A DNA stretch of 64,000 nt from Actinomycetes bacterium (GCA_023461115.1 JAEWOA010000242.1:1-64000), one strand, 5' to 3'; counted from the stretch's first letter, positions 1 to 8,289 are shown. Program-made: numbers and translations. The notes: a model not told the origin generated them from the letters alone.

Positions 1-1998
1 GGCTCGACGCGCCTGCGCGGCCACCGGCTGGGCGCGGGCCTCACGACTGTCCCGTCCGCGCCCGCGCAGGACCCGCTGCAGGCGATCATGGCCGTGCCGG
101 AGGTCCCGGAGCGCAAGCGGTACTGCGCCGCGTGCGGCGCCGAGGTCGGCCGCGGACGCGAGGGCCAGCCGGGCCGCACGCAGGGCTTCTGCCCCAAGTG
201 CGGCGCCGCGTTCGACTTCACTCCCCGCCTCGGCCCCGGCGACCTCGTCGGCGGCCAGTACGAGGTCGTCGGCTGCCTCGCGCACGGCGGGCTCGGCTGG
301 ATCTACCTGGCGCGCGACCAGAACGTCTCGGGCCGCTGGGTCGTGCTCAAGGGCCTGTTGAACTCGGGCGACCCCGACGCCTACGCGGCCGCGATCGCGG
401 AGCGGCAGTTCCTCGCCGAGGTCGAGCACCCGCTGATCGTCGAGATCTACAACTTCGTGATGCACGAGGGCGCCGGCTACACGGTCATGGAGTTCGTCGG
501 CGGCCGCTCGCTCAAGCAGCTCCTCACCGCGCGCCGCGAGGCCAACGGGGGAGCGAACGACCCGCTGCCCGTGGACCAGGCGCTCGCGTTCGTGCTCGAG
601 ATCCTGCCGGCGTTCGCGTACCTGCACGACATCAGCCTGTTGTTCTGCGACTTCAAGCCCGACAACGTGATCCAGCAGGGCGACGGCGTCAAGCTCATCG
701 ACCTCGGCGGAGTGCGCCGCGTCGACGACCTGGACTCGCCGATCTACGGCACAGTCGGCTACCAGGCGCCCGAGGTGCCGCACGTCGGGCCCTCCGTGGC
801 GTCGGACGTCTACACGATCGGCCGGACCTTGGCGACGCTCGTGCTGGACTTCCGCGGCAACACCACCACCTACGCCGCCGCGTTGCCCGCGGTCGCGGAC
901 ACCCCGGTGTTCCAGCGCTACGACTCGTTCTACCGGTTGCTCGCGAAGGCGTGCGCGCCGGAGCCCGCGGACCGGTTCGCGACCGTCGACGAGCTGCGCG
1001 CGCAGCTCGTCGGGGTGCTGCGCGAGGTGGTCGCCACGGACCTCGGCCCGGGCAGCCCCGCGCTGCACTCGGCGGCGTCGGTGCTGTTCGACCCGCCGAC
1101 CGCGGACGTCCCCGAGCGGCCGCTGGCCTGGGACGAGCTGCCGCTGCTCAAGGTGGACCCGGCCGACCCGGCGGCCTCGTGGCTCACGGGCGTGAACGTG
1201 AGCGACGCCGCCGGGCGGCTCGTCGCGCTCGACGCGGCGCCGGAGGTGACGGTCGAGGTGCGGCTCGCGCGTGCCCGCGCGGCCATCGAGGCCCAAGACG
1301 GCGCCAGGGTCGCCGACGAGCTCGCCCAGATCCTGGCCGACGACCCGTGGGAGTGGCGTGCGGCGTGGCTGGACGGCCTCGCCCGGCTGGCCACCGGAGA
1401 CCCGGTGGGCGCCCGAGCGTCCTTCAACGCGGTCTACGGCCAGGTGCCGGGGGAGCTGGCGCCGAAGCTCGCGCTCGCCGCGGCGTGCGAGCAGTCGGCC
1501 GAGCCGGGCATCGCCGAGGCGCTGTACGTGGTGTGCGCGCGCACCGACGCCAACTACACCGCGACCGCCGCGTTCGGCCTCGCGCGCATCCGCGGCGCGC
1601 GTGACGATGTGCCGGGCGCGCTCGCGGCACTCGAGCTGGTCGCTCCGACGCGCGGCTCGTTCGCCGACGCCCGGGTACGACGAGCCCACCTCCTGATGCG
1701 CTCGAAGCGAGGGCTGCCGGGCCTGGCCGATGCGCTGGCCGGGCTGTCCGCGGTGACCGTGGCGCCGCGCGAGCGCGTCGACCTGCGGGTGTCCATCCTG
1801 TCGGCCGCGCTCGCGCACGTGCAGTCGGCCGGTGAGGACCCGAAGGTGCTGATCGACGCCGTCCCGGCGCAGGAGGGCCCGTTGCGGGACGCGCTCGAGT
1901 CCGAGTACCGGCAGGCCGCCGCGCTCGCTCGGACGGCCGACGAGCGGATCGCGCTCGTCGACGAGGCCAACGCAGTGCGGAGGTGGACGACGTGGTGA
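1..1998 (+). CDS. pknG: Serine/threonine protein kinase PknG, 5'-truncated by window edge
   Basis: Soluble Ser/Thr kinase. In mycobacteria and corynebacteria PknG phosphorylates a small FHA protein (GarA/OdhI) that controls 2-oxoglutarate dehydrogenase. The frame is open at base 1, and the codons before the ATG at 88 (STRLRGHRLGAGL) already resemble the PknG N-terminal tail, so that ATG is internal and roughly 85-90 residues are missing. Visible in order: a rubredoxin-like pair of CxxCG knuckles (codons ~42-67), glycine loop HGGLGWIYLA, VVLKG lysine, catalytic loop CDFKPDNV, DLG in place of DFG (typical of PknG), then a long helical TPR-like C-terminal half with the PGELAPKLALA signature. It is first in a four-gene operon with a phosphatase, a VWA protein and an FHA protein. 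Confidence 0.95.
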   Translation, partial: GSTRLRGHRLGAGLTTVPSAPAQDPLQAIMAVPEVPERKRYCAACGAEVGRGREGQPGRTQGFCPKCGAAFDFTPRLGPGDLVGGQYEVVGCLAHGGLGWIYLARDQNVSGRWVVLKGLLNSGDPDAYAAAIAERQFLAEVEHPLIVEIYNFVMHEGAGYTVMEFVGGRSLKQLLTARREANGGANDPLPVDQALAFVLEILPAFAYLHDISLLFCDFKPDNVIQQGDGVKLIDLGGVRRVDDLDSPIYGTVGYQAPEVPHVGPSVASDVYTIGRTLATLVLDFRGNTTTYAAALPAVADTPVFQRYDSFYRLLAKACAPEPADRFATVDELRAQLVGVLREVVATDLGPGSPALHSAASVLFDPPTADVPERPLAWDELPLLKVDPADPAASWLTGVNVSDAAGRLVALDAAPEVTVEVRLARARAAIEAQDGARVADELAQILADDPWEWRAAWLDGLARLATGDPVGARASFNAVYGQVPGELAPKLALAAACEQSAEPGIAEALYVVCARTDANYTATAAFGLARIRGARDDVPGALAALELVAPTRGSFADARVRRAHLLMRSKRGLPGLADALAGLSAVTVAPRERVDLRVSILSAALAHVQSAGEDPKVLIDAVPAQEGPLRDALESEYRQAAALARTADERIALVDEANAVRRWTTW

Positions 1999-3185
1999 CG
2001 CGCGCGTGCTCTGCCTGCGGCGCGCTGGCGGGCGACGACGCGTCCTTCTGCGAGGAGTGCGGCGCCCGCCTGGACTCCGCACCTCCGCCCGTCCCACCGC
2101 TCCCCGCGCCGGCCGCGGCTGCCGCACCCGCCCCCCAGGCCGGCGCCGAGTCCGGCACCTCGAGTCGAGACCGGCAGTTGGAACTGCCAGTCTCGGACCA
2201 ATCTGCCGGTCTCGCGGCGGAGGCGGCTCCGGCGCGGCGCGCGTGCGTCGCGTGTGGCGGGGAGGTGGCCGCCGACGGGTACTGCGTGATGTGCGGCCGC
2301 CCTGCGGACTCCGAGCGGGACCACTGGGCGCAGTCCGCGTCGCCCACCGTCGGGGGAGTGTGCGACCGCGGCATCCGCCACGACCGCAACGAGGACGCGA
2401 TGGCGCTCGCCGCGGGGGACGGCTACGCCGCGCTCGTGGTGTGCGACGGGGTCTCGTCGGCGCCGGACTCCGACGTCGCGAGCCTCGCGGCGGCCCGCGC
2501 GGCGCTCGACGTCCTGGTGGGCGGGGCGCCCGGCGGCTCGGCGCCGGTCGAGGGCGTCGGCAGCCAACGCACGGGCGCCTGGTCGGCGCTGTTGGCGATG
2601 GCCGCTCGTGCGGGGGACCGCGCGATCGTCGAGGCGGTCGGGGACGTCACGGGCCGCGCCGACCCGCCGTCCTGCACGTTCGTCGCCGCGGTCGTCGAGG
2701 GCCCGCACATCGTCGTCGGCTGGCTGGGCGACTCGCGCGCGTACTGGCTTCCCGACGAGGGCGCCGCGCAGCAGCTCAGCGCCGACGACTCCGGCGCCGC
2801 CGAGCTCATGGCCGAGGGCGTCTCCCGCGTGCAGGCGGAGAACTCGCCGCACGCGCACGCGATCACCCGATGGCTGGGGCCGGACGCGCCCGACGTCACA
2901 GCGCGCACCACGGCCGCGACCGCGCGCGGCGCGGGCTGGCTCCTGGTGTGCAGCGACGGGCTGTGGAACTACTGCTCGCCCGCCGCGGACCTGGCCCGCC
3001 TGCTGCGGGAGACCGCCGAGCGAGTCTCGGACGAGCCCACCGCGCTGGCCGGCGCGCTCGTCGACTGGGCGAACGCGCAAGGCGGCCGCGACAACATCAC
3101 CGTGGCGCTCGCGCGTGTCACCGCTGTGGCGGGGGTCACGGTGGGCGACCCGGGCGCTAGCCTCGTCGGCAGCGAGCCCGCGTGA
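1992..3185 (+). CDS. PP2C-family Ser/Thr phosphatase with two N-terminal zinc ribbons
   Basis: Metal-dependent protein phosphatase, probably the counterpart of the PknG kinase encoded just before it. Two Cys4 knuckle pairs (CSAC/CEEC near residues 6-25 and CVAC/CVMC near 80-100) are joined by an Ala/Pro-rich linker and followed by the PP2C core. Metal-binding and catalytic motifs are present: RNEDA, CDGVSS, GDSRAYW, CSDGLWNY and GGRDNIT. The first in-frame GTG is at 1983, but the ribosome binding site GGAGG at 1979-1983 lies 8 bases before the GTG at 1992 (11 before 1995), so 1992 or 1995 is the better start, overlapping the pknG stop. The linker region contains an odd palindromic repeat (2166-2214). 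About 397 residues. Confidence 0.92.
   Translation: MVTRACSACGALAGDDASFCEECGARLDSAPPPVPPLPAPAAAAAPAPQAGAESGTSSRDRQLELPVSDQSAGLAAEAAPARRACVACGGEVAADGYCVMCGRPADSERDHWAQSASPTVGGVCDRGIRHDRNEDAMALAAGDGYAALVVCDGVSSAPDSDVASLAAARAALDVLVGGAPGGSAPVEGVGSQRTGAWSALLAMAARAGDRAIVEAVGDVTGRADPPSCTFVAAVVEGPHIVVGWLGDSRAYWLPDEGAAQQLSADDSGAAELMAEGVSRVQAENSPHAHAITRWLGPDAPDVTARTTAATARGAGWLLVCSDGLWNYCSPAADLARLLRETAERVSDEPTALAGALVDWANAQGGRDNITVALARVTAVAGVTVGDPGASLVGSEPA
2166..2214. repeat. Palindromic 12-mer repeat inside the PP2C linker
   Basis: CGAGACCGGCAG (2166-2177) is followed after six bases by its imperfect inverse CTGCCAGTCTCG (2184-2195) and then by its perfect inverse CTGCCGGTCTCG (2203-2214). The block stays in frame and encodes part of the low-complexity linker between the two zinc ribbons. 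It can fold into two alternative hairpins. It looks like a small repetitive element inserted into a permissive linker; no other copy was noticed in the window by eye. Confidence 0.6.
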
Positions 3186-3266
3186 GAGCTCCGACGCGCT
3201 GACGCAGGCCCCAGCCATCCGCACGACCGCATTTCGACCGCTCCACCGACACGACGAAGGACCGAC

Positions 3267-4544
3267 GTGGCCGTCTTCACCGCCGAAGTGTTCCAGAACG
3301 AGTTCCTCGCCCCGGGCGCGACGGACGTGCACGCGATCGTCGCGGTCACGAGCACCGGCGCGGGCTCGGCGGCATCGCTGTCCGGTGGCGTCGCCGAGAT
3401 CGTGATGATCGACTCGTCGGGCTCGATGACCGGCCGCAACCTGGACGCCGCCAAGCACGCGGCGGCAGTCGCGGTCGACCAGATCGCGGACGGCACCTGG
3501 TTCGCGGTGATCAGCGGCAGCCACGTCGCCGAGCGAGTGTTCCCGTACGCCAACGCGCGCCTGGACATGGTGCAGATGGAGCCGGGAGCGCGCGCCGAGG
3601 CCAAGCGCGCGATCAGCACCATCCGCGCGACGGGCGGCACCGCGATGAGCACGTGGCTCCTGCTCGCCGACCGCCTGTTCGGCACCGTGCCACAGGCGGC
3701 TCAGCGGCACGCGATCCTGCTGACCGACGGCAAGAACGAGTCCGAGCCGCGCTGGCAGCTCTCGTCGGCGATCAGCCAGGTCACGGGCAAGTTCCAGTGC
3801 GACGCGCGGGGCGTCGGCGCCAAGTGGGTGGTCGAGGAGCTGCGAGAGATCTCCACGGCGCTCCTCGGCAGCCTCGACCTGATCGCCGACCCCGAGGACA
3901 TCGCCGAGGACTTCCGCGCGCTCGTCCAGGCGTCGATGAGCCGCGGGGTGGCCAACGCGGAGCTACGCGTGTGGGCGCCGCAGGGCGGCCAGGTGCTGTT
4001 CGTCCGGCAGGTCGCGCCGACGCTCGAGGACCTCACGGCCCGGCGCGTCGAGGTCAACCCGCTGACCGGCGGCTACCCGACGGGCGCGTGGGGCGACGAG
4101 GAGCGCGAGTACCACGTGGCGGTCCGTGTGCCGTCGAAGACGCCGGGCGCCGAACAGCTCGCGGCGCGCGTGCAGATCGCGGTCGGCGGCAACGTGTTGG
4201 CCTCGGGTCTGGTGAAGGCGAAGTGGTCCGACGACGCGTCGCTCACCGCGCAGATCAGCCCCGAGGTGGCGCACTACACCGGCCAGGCGGAGCTCGCGAG
4301 CGCGATCCAGGAGGGCCTCGCGGCACGCGCCGCGGGCGACGAGGCGACCGCGACCGTCAAGCTCGGCCGCGCCGTGCAGCTCGCGCAGGAGTCGGGCAAC
4401 GACGAGGCGACGAGCAAGCTGCGGCGCGTGGTGGAGATCGACGACGCCGACGAGGGCACCGTCCGGCTCAAGCGCGACGTGGCCAAGCTCGACGAGATGG
4501 CCCTCGACACCGCCTCGACGAAGACCACCCGGGTGCGCCGGTGA
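3267..4544 (+). CDS. VWA-domain protein of the PknG/FHA cluster
   Basis: A 425-residue cytosolic protein with a von Willebrand factor A domain. The metal-ion-dependent adhesion site is intact: DSSGS near residue 51, the ATGGTAMS threonine loop and the TDGKN aspartate. After the VWA domain comes a beta-rich region and a helical C-terminus rich in Glu, Lys and Arg. There is no signal peptide or membrane segment, so it probably acts as an intracellular adaptor. The GTG start at 3267 follows a GAAGGA ribosome binding site. Its stop overlaps the FHA gene start by four bases (GTGA), so the two are translationally coupled. The substrate is unknown. Confidence 0.85.
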   Translation: MAVFTAEVFQNEFLAPGATDVHAIVAVTSTGAGSAASLSGGVAEIVMIDSSGSMTGRNLDAAKHAAAVAVDQIADGTWFAVISGSHVAERVFPYANARLDMVQMEPGARAEAKRAISTIRATGGTAMSTWLLLADRLFGTVPQAAQRHAILLTDGKNESEPRWQLSSAISQVTGKFQCDARGVGAKWVVEELREISTALLGSLDLIADPEDIAEDFRALVQASMSRGVANAELRVWAPQGGQVLFVRQVAPTLEDLTARRVEVNPLTGGYPTGAWGDEEREYHVAVRVPSKTPGAEQLAARVQIAVGGNVLASGLVKAKWSDDASLTAQISPEVAHYTGQAELASAIQEGLAARAAGDEATATVKLGRAVQLAQESGNDEATSKLRRVVEIDDADEGTVRLKRDVAKLDEMALDTASTKTTRVRR

Positions 4545-5323
4545 GCCCCGTCGTGTGCCCCGAGGGGCATCGCTCCGCGTCGGCCGACTACTGCGACGTG
4601 TGCGGCGCGCCCATCGCCGCGGCGGCCGCCGCTTCGCCCGCGGCAGCGGCCCCCACGTCCAGCCCGTCGCAGGGAACACCGGTCGCGGTCGCGTGCCCGA
4701 ACTGCGGCTTCGGCGCGGCAGCCGGCGCGCTGTTCTGCGAGAACTGCGGCTACGACTTCACCACGGGCGCCCTGCCGGCGCCCCAGCCCGTCCTCCCGCC
4801 TGTCACAGCGCCCCAGCCCGCGGCGCCCCTGCCCGCATCGGATCCCGGCGCGCCCGCGTCGAGCGAGGCGGCGCCTGGCGATCCGGCCTCGCAGTTGCCG
4901 ACGCCCGCGCCCGAGGGCCAGGAGTCGTGGATCGCGGAGCTGTGGGTGGACCCCGACTGGTACGAGGTGCAGAAGCCCGAGGACCCGTTGCCCTCGGTCG
5001 GCCTGCCGGTGCTCGTCCCGCTGCGCGCGCGCAGCGTGCTCGTCGGGCGCCCGTCCGCATCACGCAACATCCACCCGCAGATCGACTGCGGCACCGATTC
5101 CGGCGTCTCGCGCCGCCACTGCCAGCTCAACACCGACGGCCAGCGCTGGTGGGTCGAGGACCTGCAGTCGTCCAACGGCACGTTCTTGAGCCACGCAGGG
5201 GATGCGCTCCCGTCCGACCCGATCACCCCCGGGCAGCGCGTCGAGCTGCAGGACGGCGACCGGATCTACGTGGGCGCGTGGACGCGCCTTGTCGTGCGCC
5301 ACGCGCTGCCAGGTGAGGTGTAG
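4541..5323 (+). CDS. FHA-domain protein with N-terminal double zinc ribbon
   Basis: A 260-residue protein that should bind phosphothreonine peptides, probably products of the PknG kinase. It starts at the GTG overlapping the VWA stop (GTGA, 4541-4544). Two zinc knuckle pairs (CPEGH...CDVCG and CPNCG...CENCG) occupy residues ~5-75 and are split by an Ala/Ser-rich run. A Pro/Ala linker then leads to a C-terminal FHA domain with the conserved GR, SRRH and SSNGT residues needed for phosphopeptide recognition. It is the last gene of the operon. GarA/OdhI has a short N-terminal phosphorylated tail rather than zinc ribbons, so this is a different architecture and may be a partner rather than the GarA ortholog. 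Confidence 0.88.
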   Translation: MSPVVCPEGHRSASADYCDVCGAPIAAAAAASPAAAAPTSSPSQGTPVAVACPNCGFGAAAGALFCENCGYDFTTGALPAPQPVLPPVTAPQPAAPLPASDPGAPASSEAAPGDPASQLPTPAPEGQESWIAELWVDPDWYEVQKPEDPLPSVGLPVLVPLRARSVLVGRPSASRNIHPQIDCGTDSGVSRRHCQLNTDGQRWWVEDLQSSNGTFLSHAGDALPSDPITPGQRVELQDGDRIYVGAWTRLVVRHALPGEV

Positions 5324-5409
5324 CCGAGGGCCTCGCAGGGTGCGTCGCGGCGCCGGCGCAGCGCGCAGAACGCGGCTGTTCCGCATGATCACGCGGAAGT
5401 CGGAGCCAG

Positions 5410-5440
5410 TTGGACTCTGGGCCGAAAACTCAGTTAGAGT
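5410..5440 (+). promoter_or_regulatory. Putative promoter of the tRNA-Gly/Cys/Val cluster
   Basis: TTGGAC (5410-5415) and TAGAGT (5435-5440) are separated by 19 bases (18 if the -10 is read as TTAGAG), about 47 bases before tRNA-Gly. This lies in the clearly A+T-richer gap between the FHA gene and the tRNAs. Confidence 0.45.
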
Positions 5441-5486
5441 CTGGGACGCACACGGAACGCCGGTGAAAACCGGGGGGAAGTGCAGC

Positions 5487-5559
5487 GCGGACGTGGCTCA
5501 GTGGTAGAGCATCACCTTGCCAAGGTGAGGGTCGCGGGTTCGAATCCCGTCGTCCGCTC
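5487..5559 (+). tRNA. tRNA-Gly (GCC)
   Basis: A 73-base cloverleaf with acceptor stem GCGGACG pairing CGTCCGC, a T-arm around GGTTCGAATCC, anticodon stem TCACC/GGTGA and loop TTGCCAA, giving anticodon GCC. CCA is not encoded. Confidence 0.96.
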
Positions 5560-5603
5560 GGAGACATCCTTTCGGCTCAGGCCGCTGAGGACAGCGGTCT
5601 CAG

Positions 5604-5674
5604 GGTGGAGTGGCCGAGAGGCGAGGCAGCGGCCTGCAAAGCCGTATACGTGGGTTCGAATCCCATCTCCACCT
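5604..5674 (+). tRNA. tRNA-Cys (GCA)
   Basis: A 71-base cloverleaf with acceptor stem GGTGGAG/CTCCACC, T-loop TTCGAAT and anticodon loop CTGCAAA, giving anticodon GCA. The discriminator base is T, as expected for tRNA-Cys. It lies 44 bases after tRNA-Gly. Confidence 0.95.
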
Positions 5675-5693
5675 CGCATGCTTCACCCCCACC

Positions 5694-5768
5694 GGGCGAT
5701 TGGCGCAGCGGTAGCGCGCTTCCCTGACACGGAAGAGGTCACTGGTTCGATCCCAGTATCGCCCACCA
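5694..5768 (+). tRNA. tRNA-Val (GAC), CCA encoded
   Basis: Acceptor stem GGGCGAT/ATCGCCC, discriminator A at 5765 followed by an encoded CCA (5766-5768), anticodon stem CTTCC/GGAAG and loop CTGACAC, giving anticodon GAC. It is last in the Gly-Cys-Val cluster and directly precedes a terminator and the accessory block. Confidence 0.96.
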
Positions 5769-5770
5769 CC

Positions 5771-5799
5771 GAAGCCCCAGGTCACTGACCTGGGGCTTC
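5771..5799 (+). terminator. Rho-independent terminator of the tRNA cluster
   Basis: A perfect 12-base stem GAAGCCCCAGGT/ACCTGGGGCTTC around the loop CACTG, three bases after tRNA-Val. It is followed by a short, weakly T-rich tract (TCGTCGTTT). Confidence 0.85.
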
Positions 5800-5857
5800 G
5801 TCGTTTCCGCCGGCGGTTGTGGGGAGAGTAACTCTCGGTCGCGGCACCTCTGGCCGC

Positions 5858-6619
5858 TCACACGATCTCGCCAGAGATGACGGTGAGCAGCCGGGCGATC
5901 CTGTGGGTGATCCGTTCGAGGCCGTGGTGTGGCGCGACGGTCTTCTCGTCCATGTAGGTGTCGCGCCGCAGTTCGATCATCAGCGACGAGACGCGTGTGT
6001 CGGCACCGTAGTACGCCAAGGGGACGTAGGTGCCTGCGAACGGTGAGTCGAGGGCCGTCCCCAGCCCGTCGAACGCGGCCCGGGCAGCGTCGACCAACCA
6101 CGCGGGAGTGTGGTCCGGATCGGTGCCGAGGCACACGCTGGGTCGTGGATCGTGCTGCCCCGCGAGCTCGTAGGGCAATCGGTGGGTTGGATAGGAGTGC
6201 AGGTCGACGAGGATCACGCGGCCGCGCTCGGCCAGCGCGTCGGCGACGGCCGCGGTGACTCGCGCGGCGTGCGGGTGGAACCAGCGGTCGAGCAGGCTCT
6301 CATCGACGTGCTCGCGCAGCGGGCGCTGGTCGTGAGTGCGCGTGTAGATCGCACCCATACCGACAGCGTTCATCCGCTCTCGCTCGTCGGGGAAGCGCTC
6401 CACGTCCACGACGAGACGCGACACCGGTGCCGCGACCACGCGGACCGGGACGCCGGCCAGTTTGGCGGCCTGCTCCGCAATCAGGTCAGTGAAGGAGTCG
6501 GTCATCCGGTCGAGTTCGTGCGTCAGGTCGAGGTCGTCCAGCGCAATACCCGCCCGGACCTCTGGCGGGATCACCCGCGAAGCGTGCGGGACGTGTAGGA
6601 CGAGGGCGGACTGGTTCAC
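5858..6619 (-). CDS. N-formylglutamate amidohydrolase family protein
   Basis: A 253-residue protein of the FGase family (zinc-dependent hydrolases that release formate from N-formylglutamate in histidine degradation, or act on related N-acyl amino acids). Family-like segments visible are HVPHASRVIPPEVR near the N-terminus, DLHSYPTHRLPYE in the middle, and a C-terminal IELRRDTYMDE. No other histidine-degradation gene is nearby, so the true substrate is unclear. The GTG start at 6619 overlaps the stop of the upstream zinc-ribbon gene by four bases (GTGA). It is the last gene of a five-gene operon of otherwise unknown function. Confidence 0.8.
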   Translation of the reverse strand: MNQSALVLHVPHASRVIPPEVRAGIALDDLDLTHELDRMTDSFTDLIAEQAAKLAGVPVRVVAAPVSRLVVDVERFPDERERMNAVGMGAIYTRTHDQRPLREHVDESLLDRWFHPHAARVTAAVADALAERGRVILVDLHSYPTHRLPYELAGQHDPRPSVCLGTDPDHTPAWLVDAARAAFDGLGTALDSPFAGTYVPLAYYGADTRVSSLMIELRRDTYMDEKTVAPHHGLERITHRIARLLTVISGEIV

Positions 6620-6903
6620 CGGCCATCTCCGGCCTCGCCCCGCAGATCCCCGAATGAGTCGCCGCACAGGCGGCAGGTCCAGGTAGGCACCGGTTCGGCG
6701 GGCAGGGCGCAGCCGCCGGCCACCTGGGTGAGCGGATCGATCGCGCCCGGAGGGAGCAGGCCCCAGACGATCCTACGCACCCAGACTTCCCTGCCGCAGG
6801 ACGGGCACCGAGGCCGTGTGGCAGGCAGCGCGTCTGACGCCTGGATGCGATCGTCCAGGGCACCCGCCTTCCGGTCACGCTCAGTCTCGCGGTTGGTGCT
6901 CAC
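6616..6903 (-). CDS. Small zinc-ribbon protein, unknown function
   Basis: A 95-residue protein with two CxxC knuckles, CPSCG near residues 34-38 and CRLCG near 76-80, a spacing that suggests one Cys4 zinc ribbon around a hydrophobic centre (VWVRRIVWGLL). It is charged at the N-terminus and has no membrane segment. The ATG at 6903 overlaps the upstream gene's stop by four bases, and its own stop overlaps the amidohydrolase start by four bases, so it sits inside a strictly coupled operon. No family was recognised. Confidence 0.7.
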   Translation of the reverse strand: MSTNRETERDRKAGALDDRIQASDALPATRPRCPSCGREVWVRRIVWGLLPPGAIDPLTQVAGGCALPAEPVPTWTCRLCGDSFGDLRGEAGDGR

Positions 6904-7520
6904 AGCTCCCGCCCTTCGTAGGTAGAGCTCCAGTCCCGCAACGGACGAAGTATCCGCGCGAGCCGTTCGGCTTCCGTGGCCTCGGGCGCGCCCGACTCAG
7001 CCAACGCCGCGATCTCACCCAGGTCCGCCTCGGTCGCGAGTTCAACCAGCAACCCTCCGAGCAGTTCACCCAGTGTCCAGGCGGCGACGTGGCCGCCAGC
7101 GCCGGCGTAGATCGCGCGCAGGTCGTCGTCGCCGGCGCATTGCGCGCTGAGCTTGCCGGCGACCCCCGTGAGGTCCATCGCGCGGTCCAGCCCGGCTTCG
7201 GCGAGCAGCATCGTCCGGATGGGCGGCGTGGGTCGGGAGGGTCCGGCGCCGGTCAGCTGGCGATCACGGGGCGCGCACTGGAACACAGCGCCCCACGTGT
7301 GGCCGTCGGGGTCGAAGCCGGTTGCCGTCGCGGCCGCTGTCGGGAGCAATGTGGCGATAGCGCCGATCGCCGCGGAAGGTTCCTCGTGGTCCCCAAAGAG
7401 CACCCGGTGAGCCGTGACGTGCCCGAGTCGCCATCTCGTCTCGTGCGCGAATGGCAGGACCGCCACACTCGTCAGGCGGGCGCCATCCCTTGCGTCAAGG
7501 AACCCGGCCAGGTAGCTCAT
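6900..7520 (-). CDS. Hypothetical protein of the accessory operon (206 aa)
   Basis: Not recognised. The ATG at 7520 overlaps the stop of the upstream gene (ATGA, 7517-7520) and has a GGGAGAGG sequence 7-14 bases before it, so it is preferred over the in-frame ATG at 7538. The product is Ala/Leu-rich and mostly helical in appearance, with a moderately hydrophobic stretch AAIGAIATLLPTAAATATG that is too weak to call a membrane segment. It is coupled on both sides by four-base overlaps. Confidence 0.65.
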   Translation of the reverse strand: MSYLAGFLDARDGARLTSVAVLPFAHETRWRLGHVTAHRVLFGDHEEPSAAIGAIATLLPTAAATATGFDPDGHTWGAVFQCAPRDRQLTGAGPSRPTPPIRTMLLAEAGLDRAMDLTGVAGKLSAQCAGDDDLRAIYAGAGGHVAAWTLGELLGGLLVELATEADLGEIAALAESGAPEATEAERLARILRPLRDWSSTYEGREL

Positions 7521-7996
7521 CGCGACTGCCTCTCCCATGCGCTGGTCCCGTTCGGCGACGGCCACTCCCGCAGCCGGTGTGCCGCGGCCAGCAGTGACGA
7601 GCGCGGCACGTCGAACGCGATCCCATCGCGCTCCTCGAGAGGCGCGTCGAGTTCGGCGACCACGTCCACCTCGAGTGTCACCGTGAGCGGTGTGGAATCG
7701 ATGACGGAGACCGTCACGCCGCATTGCTCGTCACTCACCGACGCCACGCTCTGCTCCGGAAACGTCTCGACAGCGGCCGCCAGGTAGAGCGTCTCGAGCT
7801 TCGCCAGGAACAACGCCGCCGCCCTGCGCGCCAGGTAGCGCACCAGCCGGTCAGGTGACAGGAGCTCGACGTCGAAGAGGAACGAGCTCGGGTCCGCTGT
7901 GGAGACCGCGGCGAGGTCGGCGACTGGCACCAGCGCGAAGCCCGCGCCGGCGTCCGAGGTCAGACGGCCGATGCCCCTGCCCGGGTACTGGGTCAC
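7517..7996 (-). CDS. Hypothetical protein of the accessory operon (159 aa)
   Basis: Not recognised. It starts at the GTG (7996) that overlaps the stop of the 72-residue Cys-rich gene. The N-terminal half has a helical stretch (LARRAAALFLAKLETLYLAA). The second half alternates hydrophobic and polar residues as in a beta sandwich (VTVSVIDSTPLTVTLEV) and ends in a polar tail. There is no signal peptide. It is second in the five-gene operon. Confidence 0.62.
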   Translation of the reverse strand: MTQYPGRGIGRLTSDAGAGFALVPVADLAAVSTADPSSFLFDVELLSPDRLVRYLARRAAALFLAKLETLYLAAAVETFPEQSVASVSDEQCGVTVSVIDSTPLTVTLEVDVVAELDAPLEERDGIAFDVPRSSLLAAAHRLREWPSPNGTSAWERQSR

Positions 7997-8211
7997 AGCT
8001 CCTCCCAATAACGGGCCTCGGATGGCGGGCACGTGACCATCGCCGCGCGTGTCACCTCGTGGCCGCATTCTTCGGCGACGTGGACCTCGATGTCGCCGTC
8101 CGCCGCGAGGCCGACGAGTGTGGTCGCGGACAGGAAGACGGTGGAGCAGCACACCGCGCAAGCCTCGGCAGTGCATCGCGCGATGAGAGTCCCGTACGTT
8201 GTCTCAACCAT
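7993..8211 (-). CDS. Small Cys-rich protein, first gene of the accessory operon
   Basis: A 72-residue protein with six cysteines (CTAEACAVCC near residues 13-22, ECGHE near 49, TCPPSE near 60), consistent with a small metal-binding fold. The ATG at 8211 is preceded by GAGGAG, and a good promoter (-35 TTGTTC, -10 TAGAAT, 17-base spacing) lies 50-80 bases upstream, marking it as the operon's first gene. Its stop overlaps the next start by four bases. No family was recognised. Confidence 0.6.
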   Translation of the reverse strand: MVETTYGTLIARCTAEACAVCCSTVFLSATTLVGLAADGDIEVHVAEECGHEVTRAAMVTCPPSEARYWEEL

Positions 8212-8260
8212 CTCATGGCTCCTCAGTGTTCAGCGGCCGCAACGGTCTGGCGATAAGATT

Positions 8261-8289
8261 ATTCTAACGGTAGGACAGCAGAAGAACAA
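8261..8289 (-). promoter_or_regulatory. Sigma70-type promoter of the accessory operon
   Basis: On the minus strand, TTGTTC (8289-8284) and TAGAAT (8266-8261) are separated by exactly 17 bases. This is the most A+T-rich stretch of the neighbourhood and lies in the divergent gap between 8211 and 8369. Confidence 0.55.

Noticed and set aside
1554..3710. A 718-codon minus-strand open frame over the phosphatase gene
   Set aside because: Shadow of pknG/PP2C/VWA coding, low-complexity Arg/Ala/Pro product, no ribosome binding site.
5480..5788. An open frame running through the three tRNA genes
   Set aside because: It coincides with perfect tRNA cloverleafs and a terminator; no coding signal.
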